Of a stretch of DNA of 64,000 bases, positions 56,783-64,000 are shown in pieces (positions within the stretch are counted from its first letter, which is position 1; every line of letters begins with the position of its first letter). A program made the translations under genes and the position numbers. Origin of the DNA: Verrucomicrobiota bacterium (GTDB taxonomy: Bacteria; Verrucomicrobiota; Verrucomicrobiia; Limisphaerales; J093); the NCBI GenBank assembly GCA_027493615.1, contig JAOSKK010000012.1, positions 620,001 to 684,000 on the forward strand, written 5' to 3'. The notes below the pieces were generated by a model that worked only from the letters and a program-made list of their open reading frames with translations, ran no database searches and was not told the DNA's origin.

Positions 56783-59700
56783 ATGGAAGTCACCCTCTTC
56801 GAACACGCCCACTACCAGGGACGCCGGCAGACCGTACGGCCCGGCCGCTACAACCTCGGCGACCTGCTCATCGGCAATGACACGCTGAGTTCGCTCACGG
56901 TCCCGCCCGGCATGGAGGTCACCCTCTTCGAGCACGCGAACTTCGCCGGCGCGAGTCGAACCGTGCGGCACGACCTGCCGCTCCTGGACCCGGCGTTCAA
57001 TGACCGGACCTCCTCGCTCGAGGTCCGCGCCGGCCGGTTGTTCTTGGACCTCTACGTGCGCGGGTCCGCCTTCGACTCGACCGAAGGCAACGAGACCTAC
57101 CTGCTGGTGGATGGTGCGCCGCGGGACCTGCCGAAGGGCCGGGGGCTCAACACCGTCGTCCTGCGGCCCAACGGCGAACTCAAGGCCTCGGCCACCCATG
57201 ATGTCTACGCCCGTCCCCCCGTCTGGAACGAGTGGGCCGCCTGGGTGACCGCCAACGCCGCGGACGGCGACCTCGTGGCCACCGCCACCTACGACGCGGC
57301 CAGCAACGCCCCGCGGGGCGGAGCCGCCGAGGCGTTGCTCAATCCGATCGGCACGCGCAAGGCCTTCGGCTTCCTGGAAGGGCCGGACTGGCGTGCCGCG
57401 CGGTCCTCGTACGCGCTGTTGTTCACGCGGGGCCTCGGCCTGTGCGCCGAGGCCAGCGCCCCGTACGGCGGACGCAACGCCCATCTGCGGGCCCGGATGA
57501 ACCGGGTGCTCCTGCGCGGCTCGGCCTTCGATTCCTTCGAAGGCAACGAGACGTACTTGCTGGTCAACGGCGAGGACGGCGGGTTGGGGACGGCGCGCGG
57601 ACTGAACACGGCCATCCTCGCCCCGGACGGCCGTGTCAAGGCGAAGGCGAGTCATGACGTGTACGGCGCGCGCGCTGCCTGGCACGAGTGGGCCACCTGG
57701 GTCCACAGCACCGCGGCGAAAGGCGACCTGGTGGCTGTGGGTTCCTACGACGCGATCAACGACGCTCCCCTCGACGGCCCGGCCGGTGGGCTGCTGAGGT
57801 CCATCGGCGCCACCCGCGCCTTCGACGCCACCCGCGGCACCGACTGGCGCGAGGTGCGCTCACCCTACGCCCTGCTTTTCGTCCACGGCTCGCCCTGCTG
57901 TCAGGAAGCCTCGGAGCCGCATCAGGGCCGCAACGCGCGCCTGAGCTTCATGGTGCTCGCTCCCGAAACGGCCGGCGCGATGGCCCGGCCGGTGCTGCGC
58001 TTCCAGGGGCAGGGCCAGTACCTCAGCGCCGAGCTCGATGTTTCGGAGGCCGAGCACACCGTGAGCCTCTGGTTCAAGACGACGAATCCCGAGTGCGGCC
58101 TGTTTTCCGCGGACGCCGGGGATCGGGGCGCCCGCGGCAACGACCGACACGTGTATCTGCAGAACGGCCATCTCTGTGCCCGCCTCTGGAGCAACGAGAC
58201 CATCCGAACGCAGGGTCGCAACTACGCTGACAACCGCTGGCACCGGGTGACCCACGTGTTCGGGGGGCACATCGGCGGCCAACGGCTCTACGTCGACGGC
58301 GAACTGGCCGCCCGCGGCAGCAAAGCCGCCTCGGACTTCGCCGCTCAGGACGGCATCAACATTGGCTTCTCGAACGACGCCGCGTCCCCTTACTTCGCAG
58401 GCGAACTGGCCGAAGTCTCGCTCTGGAGCATTGCCCGCTCCGAACGCGACCTGGCCGCCTGGCGCGAAGGAGTCCAGGGCAACGAGCAAGGGCTCCTCGC
58501 CTGCTGGTCGTTCGCGCACCGCAATGGCAACGACGACGGGAGTGCCGCGGTGTTGCTTGACCGTTCTCCCAAGCGTCTCGCCGCCACCGTCCACGGCCAG
58601 CCCGCCTGGGGCACGACCAGTGATTTCCCGGGACAGTTCGTGTCCGCGCTGGCCCCGGCCGAGGCCCGCGGCGTGCGCGAACAGGCCGAGACACTCGCCA
58701 AGCTGGGCGCCACCCTCGGCACCGGTTATCGCAGCGCGCCGCCGGAGAAGCTGCCCGCACAACCGCTGGCGAAGCTCATTGCGGACGGGGCGGTGCCGCA
58801 CTTCGCCCTGATGCAGCGCCTGTTGGCCGCAGTGCGCGACGGGCAACTGACCCTGAGCCCGGCGTTGCTCGGTGAGTTCGGTCACGTGGGCAAGGTGGTC
58901 GGCGATCTCCTGAACCCCTTCGTGACGCTCCGGGATCCCAAGATCGAATTCGTGAAGGGCTCGCCCGGCATGGTGGGCGCCCCGGGCATGGAGGTCGTGC
59001 AGGATCCCACCGCCCCCGGCCGGCTGGCCACGCCGGAAGACCACGCCTTGAAGGTCTCGGGCACACTGGCGCTGTTCGGCCAGGACGCGGTGGAGCTGAA
59101 GTACGCCGATTTCTTCCACTACAAGGGCAAGCCGCACTGCTCGTTCAAGTTCCTCTTCGCCCAGCCCATGGGGATCGGAACGATGCTGCCCGGCGTGCCC
59201 CTGCTGCAGGGCCTGCAGATTTCCGGGCCCGTCGTGGTCCTGGCCACCGCCAGCACGCTCTACGATCCCTCGCTCGATTCCGGGATCAACGTCGGCTTCA
59301 ACTTCTTCGGCAACCTCAAGGTCGCGGAATCCCCGGATGCGATCATCCGTTTCCTCGGCGGGCTGCTGAAAGTGCGGGAGATGGCGGTGCACGCGGCGGT
59401 GGACCTTTCCGAAGCCGTGCCGCAATACGTCCTCGAAGGATCCGTCCAGCGCGAGGTGACGCTCCTGGATGGGGCGGGCTTCAAGCTCCGTTTCACGCGT
59501 TCGGATGTCAGCCTGACCGTGAAGGGGCGACCGCCGGAGCCCGCCGTGGCGATGTCTCACGACCTCGTGGTCACCCTCAAATCGCCGGGCCGGACGACGC
59601 ACCTGGTGTTCACCGGCGGCGTGAAGGTCGAGATGGAATCCATCACCGGCTCGTTCACGATGAACGGCACGGGCCGCAGCCCGGAAGGGGCACTGTCCGG

Positions 59701-61518
59701 TGAGGTGCAGAACACGTCGGAGTGGAAGCATCCGTTTGGGATCCCCGGCGTGATCATCCGCCAGATGGCGGCCCAGCTCGGCTTCACCTACCAGAAACCG
59801 TACCTGGACAACGTCGGCCTCCACGGCAACCTCAAGATCGGCGACGTGGATGGCACCATCTCGGTGCTGGTGGATGTCAATGACCCCGACCAGTTCGTCC
59901 TGGCGGGTGCGACCGCCCGGATCACGGTCCTGCAACTGCTCAGCGCGATGTCCACCGTCACCTTCGCGACCTACCAGGCCCTGCCGGCGGCCACCAAACG
60001 CGTGCTGAACAAGGTCGTGAACGTCCATCTCGAGGACGTGAAGGTGCACATCGTGCCGACCGCGACCTCGATCGGCGGCGTCCACTTCCGGGACGAAGGC
60101 GTCACCGTGCAGGGGCGCCTGATCGCCTGGGGCTGGCGCGCCAGTCTCTTCGTCAACGTGGACTCGTTCGACGGCATCACCGCCCGCGGCGAAATGGACC
60201 CGGTCCACCTCGCGGGCGTCCTCGACATCACCGGCGCCGGTCAGGAACCGTCCCCCAGTTGAGGTTGCGGCTCGCGCCCCAGCCCAACCCCGAGCTGTTC
60301 ATCACCGCCAAGGTCACCCTCCTGAAACTCGCCACCGAGCTCCGCCTCGAGGCGACTGAGGCCGGACTGAGGTTTGCGTTTCACGCTCCGTGGGGCCGGT
60401 TGCTCACGGCCCGGCTCAACTGCGTGTATCAGGACCTGAACCTCGAAGCCGCGGGCACCATCCTCTTCAATCTCAATCTCACGCTCTCCACCCCGCTGGG
60501 CGAGATCCCGCTGGTCGACGTGGCACTTGATGCCGCCACCTCCATCAAGGCCGGACAGGCCCACGGCTTCGCGGCGTCCCTCGCCGGGAAGTTCGCCCTG
60601 GCGGGCCGCGAGGTCGCCCTGCCGCCCCTCCACCTGGCGATTGCGCCCAACGACTTCGCCGGGCTCTACCACGCGGTGGTCAAACAGATCACGGACAACG
60701 GGACCACCCTCGTGCGGTCGGTCTTCGGCACCCTCGACGCCTGGGCCGACGCGGTGGCGCGGGGTGTCATCCGCTACGGCGGCGAGATCGCCCACGTGGC
60801 CCGCAACGTCTATGGCGCCTCCGAAGCGGCGGCGCTCGCGGCCTACGCGCGGCTGGGCCGGACCGCCAGCGACATCGCCCGCGGCCTGCAGGCGGCCTAT
60901 GGGACCTCCGCCGACTCAATGGCGAAACTGCTCAAGCAGGCCAATTACTCGGTGCGCGACGTGGCGCGCGCCCTGGAAGACACCTACCGGCTTGGCACCA
61001 GCGCTGCCGGGCAGCTCCTCAAGCGCGTCGGGTACAGCGCGGCCGAGGCGGGCGACGGGCTGCGGTCGGTCTATGCCCTGTCAGCGTCGGGCCTGGCCGC
61101 GACGCTCCGGGGCGCAGGCTACGGTGTCCAGGAAGTCGCCGGCGTCGTCCGCGCGGGCTTCAACCTCTCCGCCGACGGCCTGGCTGCGGCGCTCAAGGGG
61201 GCAGGTTACGCCACCCGGGAAGTGGCCGACGGGGTCCGGACGGCCTGCAACCTTTCTGCCCAAGGGGTGGCTACGGCACTTAAAGGCGCCGGGTACGCCG
61301 TCGACGAGACGCGGGATGCCGTCCAGGGCGTCTTCAACCTTTCCTCAGGGGCCCTGAACGATGCCTTGAAGGGCGCTGGTTACGCGGCGAAAGAGGTGGA
61401 GAAGGTCGCTGAGAACGTCGTCAACACGGTCGGCAGCGGTGTCACGAAGGCTGCCGACAAGGCCGGCGACGAGGCGAAGAAGACCACCAAGAAGATCAAG
61501 AAGATCTTCAAGTTCTAG
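56783..61518 (+). CDS. Giant multidomain protein: beta/gamma-crystallin motifs, two ILEI-like domains, LamG-like domain, and 29-residue repeats (one apparent frameshift)
   Basis: About 1,580 residues from ATG 56783 (MEVTLFEHAHYQGRRQTV). Residues 1-82 hold two beta/gamma-crystallin Greek-key motifs, each with a calcium-type N/D-x-x-S-S site (NDTLSS, NDRTSS). Residues about 88-217 and 241-370 are two copies, 152 residues apart, of a domain like mammalian ILEI/FAM3 (RGLNTVVLRPNGELKASA, then GDLVATATYDAASNAP and RSSYALLF). Residues about 404-560 are LamG/concanavalin-like (HTVSLWFKTT; NRWHRVTHVF). A beta-rich region to about 1,159 follows, with TTHLVFTGGVKVEMESITG. A run of five Cs near 60252 breaks the frame. 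The last 400 residues end in eight exact 29-residue repeats and a lysine tail. No signal peptide is visible, which is unusual for these domains. Confidence 0.8.
60724..61419 (+). repeat. Eight tandem 29-residue protein repeats (87-base period)
   Basis: Counting from the second frame start at 60259, repeats begin at residues 156, 185, 214, 243, 272, 301, 330 and 359, all exactly 29 residues apart. The consensus near the end is NLSAxGLAxALKGAGYAxxE plus VADGVxxA. Each unit looks like two short helices with a GYA turn. Confidence 0.9.
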
Positions 61519-61572
61519 ATCATTTCGCGGGGTAGAAGCGAAACGCTCCCGGTTCCCAACTGCATGGTTGCC

Positions 61573-64000
61573 ATGAAACGTTTTCTGACGGTGCGCGGCC
61601 TGGCGTGGTGGTTCGGCGCGCTGAGTTTATCCCACGCACCGGCGCTCTGGGCCCAGGTCCCCCGATGCTCAGCTATCAGGGCCGGCTCGTCGTCGCCAAC
61701 ACGAACTACGACGGTGTGGCCGAGTTCAAGCTCGCCCTGGTGAACGGGCCGGGGACCACCACGTTCTGGAGCAACGACGGCTCGAGCGCTGGCGGCAGCC
61801 CGCCCGAGGCGGCTGTCCCGATCCCCCGTGAGCAAGGGCCTCTACTCGGTGCTGCTGGGGGATGCCGCGCTGCCGAACATGACCCCCGTTCCGGCGTCGG
61901 TCTTCGCCCAACCCGACGTCCGCCTGCGGGTCTGGGTGAAGGAGGAAGGCGGCGAGTTCGCCCAACTCACTCCCGACCAACGCCTCGTCGCGGTGGGCTA
62001 CGCCTTCATGGCGGCCGCGGTGGCCGACGGCAGCGTTACTCCAGACAAGATCGCAGCCGGAGCCGTGGGGCCGGCGGCCCTGGCGGCCGGGAGCGTCGGG
62101 AGTGCCCAGTTGGCGTCCGATCCCGCGTCGCTGGCGAAGATCTCGGGTGGTGCCTTGAGTGTTTCCGGCAGCGACCTGACGGTGAGTCGCGATGTCAGTG
62201 CCGAGGCTTTCAACGGCCGGTTGGTGGTGCCGGGAAACACGCTCGCGGGTAATCAGGCGGCGATCGGCGGCGGCGCCAGCAATCTGGCCGGGGCCGACTA
62301 CGCCACCGTTGCAGGGGGCGATCAGAACGTGGCCACCGGTTTCGGCAGCACCGTGGGAGGCGGGGACCGGAACCAGGCCACCGCGGGATCCGCGACGGTC
62401 GGGGGCGGACAGTTGAACGTCGCTTCCGCGTCGTATGCGGTCACGGGGGGCGGATTCCGCAACGAGGCTACCAATCTGTTTGCCACGGTGGGTGGCGGTC
62501 AGTTGAACAGCGCCAGTGGTGCTTGGGCCGTCATCGGGGGTGGGGGCAGCAACGCGGCGACGGGGGACGTCGCCACCATCAGCGGCGGCGGCGCCCACAT
62601 TGCCAGCGGCACGGGCGCGACCGTGGCCGGCGGTTCCGGCAACGTGGCCGGCGGCGCGTGGTCGATGGTGGCCGGTGGCCTTCAGAACCAAGCCGCAGGG
62701 AATACCGCGCTTGCGGCGGGCAACCGGGCTCGCGCTCTGCACGATGGCACCTTCGTCTGGGCGGACTACTCCAGCGAGGCTCCCTTTGCATCCACGACCT
62801 CCAACCAGTTCCTGGTGCGCGCCAGCGGCGGTGTGGGCATCAACACGACCAACCCGCAAACCGCCCTCCACGTGGTCGGGGAAGTCACCGCCACCGCTTT
62901 CAACGCCCTCGGCACCCTGGCCCTGCCAGCTTCCGCCTCGCCCCTGCAAGGGGTGATCCAGCTCGATGGCGCGCCCTTCCTGCACAGTTATGGGGCCCCC
63001 CAGTTTCGCGACAACGGATGGGGAAGCACGTTCGTCGGCCGCCACGCCGGCAACTTCCAGGTAAGCAATTACGGGAACACGGGGATCGGCAACGAGGCAT
63101 TGAGCAATCTCGCCGACGGCTACAACAACGTGGCGGTGGGGGGCGGCGCGCTCAGCACCATCACCGACGGTGCCCAAAACACCGCTGTGGGCATCAACGC
63201 CCTGAGTAGCGTGGGAGCCGGTGCCTTCAACAACACCGCCCTCGGGTCCGCCGCCTCTGGCTATCTGGTGAGCGGACAGGGCAACACCGCGCTGGGTGCC
63301 CTGGCCCTCTACAGTTGGCCCGCCGTGACCACCGGCTCGGACAATACCGCCGTCGGACAACACGCCCTCTTCGGACTCACCGACGGCAACGGGAACATCG
63401 CCATCGGGGCCCAGGCCGGCAGCGACCTCATCTCCGGCAACAACAATCTCCTGATCGGTCACCGCGGCATGGCCGGCGAGTCCGCCACCATCCGCCTCGG
63501 CACCGAAGGCACCCAGACGCGGGCCTTCGCCGCGGGCGTCTTCGGATCCACCATCCCGGGCGGGGTCACAGTCCTCGTCGGCACCAACGGACAACTCGGA
63601 ACCCTCACCTCCTCCGCGCGGTTCAAGACCGACATCCAGGACATGGGCTCGGCCAGCGACGTGCTCATGCAACTGCGCCCCGTCCGCTTTCGGTACCAGG
63701 CTTCCCTCGATCCGCAGGGGACCGCGCAGTTCGGGCTGGTGGCCGAGGAGGTGGAACAGGTGGCCCCGCACCTGGTGGTGCACGACGCCGAGGGCGCGCC
63801 CCACACCATCCGCTACGACGCCGTCAATGCCCTGTTGTTGAATGAGGTCCAGAAACTCCACCGCCAAGCCGAAGCCCAAACCCGCACCATCGCGGAGCTC
63901 CAGTCGGCCAAGGACGCCCTCGAAGCACGGTTGACCGCCCTGGAGACACACCTGCGGCAGCGGATTGACCGCCAGCCCGAGGCCGATCGGCCGTCCGATC
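61573..64000 (+). CDS. Exported YadA-head-like repeat protein with C-terminal S74 endosialidase-chaperone domain, 3' end cut off (two apparent frameshifts)
   Basis: At least 800 residues; the gene runs past the window end. Start ATG 61573 with signal peptide RGLAWWFGALSLSHAPALWA. A run of five Cs near 61657 (six needed) and a further error near 61825 break the frame; the correct text reads PPMLSYQGRLVVANTNYDG. Residues about 220-400 are short glycine-rich units such as ATVAGGSGNVAGGAWSMVAG and AVGGGALSTITDGAQNTAVG, the left-handed helical repeat of trimeric adhesin heads. Near the end is SSARFKTDIQDMGSASDVL, with the catalytic serine and arginine context of peptidase S74, which cuts itself off after trimer assembly, followed by a coiled coil. 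Such domains occur on phage tail spikes and surface fibres. Confidence 0.85.

Noticed and set aside
57860..60208. 782-residue minus-strand ORF opposite the giant gene
   Set aside because: Shadow of the giant protein, whose domains are clear on the plus strand.
61726..63951. 741-residue minus-strand ORF opposite the S74 protein
   Set aside because: The plus-strand frame carries the S74 and head-repeat motifs; the minus frame has none.

Overview
The window is about 64 kb of GC-rich DNA (by eye about two-thirds G+C) from a Gram-negative bacterium, most likely a member of the Verrucomicrobiota (Limisphaerales/Pedosphaera-type). The reasons are an LptD outer-membrane LPS assembly protein, an abundant-type prepilin with an [18 protein letters not shown]-terminus, a PEP-CTERM protein, a PQQ-propeller protein with the NWPGWRGPRGDG signature, an S46 peptidase, and several families of dispersed palindromic intergenic repeats. 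This assignment is inferred from gene content, not from a marker-gene tree.

Quality warning: about two dozen genes, including universally essential ones (gltX, rpoD, rplT, gpsA), are interrupted by single-base insertions or deletions. Most can be placed in short G or C runs, often a five-base run where the reading frame needs six. The protein families resume perfectly in the neighbouring frame. I read these as consensus errors of a draft assembly, not pseudogenes. CDS entries therefore span the whole reconstructed gene and state where the frame breaks.

Layout. 0-3 kb: aroA end, cmk, a PlsC acyltransferase, and convergent gltX. 3-8.5 kb: an unusual alpha-CTD/sigma-region-4 protein, an IscA/ErpA-type protein, a TauE/SafE protein, rpoN, a lipid kinase and a HicBA toxin-antitoxin pair. 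8.7-13.6 kb (minus strand): an LRR protein, an anti-sigma factor, a truncated-looking ECF sigma factor, an unknown exported protein and rpoD. 14-17.2 kb: a rhomboid protease, pheS-rplT-rpmI (minus strand) and an RRM RNA-binding protein. 17.3-25.6 kb: a DUF5009 membrane protein, a PQQ-propeller protein, an S46 dipeptidyl peptidase, a PEP-CTERM protein and a UvrD/PcrA helicase. 25.8-31.6 kb: msrB, a hypothetical protein, plsY-gpsA, a C39-like exported peptidase, a hypothetical protein and a pseudopilin. 31.8-42.2 kb: an MBOAT/SGNH acyl-transfer pair, thrH, a large P-loop protein of DUF4914 type, lptD, a Uma2 nuclease and parE. 42.3-53.3 kb: a secreted protein with TSP3 repeats and a triplicated beta domain, a PfkB sugar kinase, an MscK-type mechanosensitive channel and a DUF2339 membrane protein.

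53.7-64 kb is the most unusual part. A 660-residue helical protein of unknown function and a small lipoprotein are followed by a giant (about 1,580 residue) protein. That protein combines beta/gamma-crystallin motifs, two ILEI/FAM3-like domains, a LamG-like domain, a long beta-rich region and eight exact 29-residue repeats. Next is a YadA-head-like repeat protein ending in an S74 endosialidase-type chaperone domain, which runs off the window. Envelope lipid and LPS functions (plsC, plsY, gpsA, lptD, the heptose-kinase-like PfkB protein) are scattered through the window rather than forming one operon.
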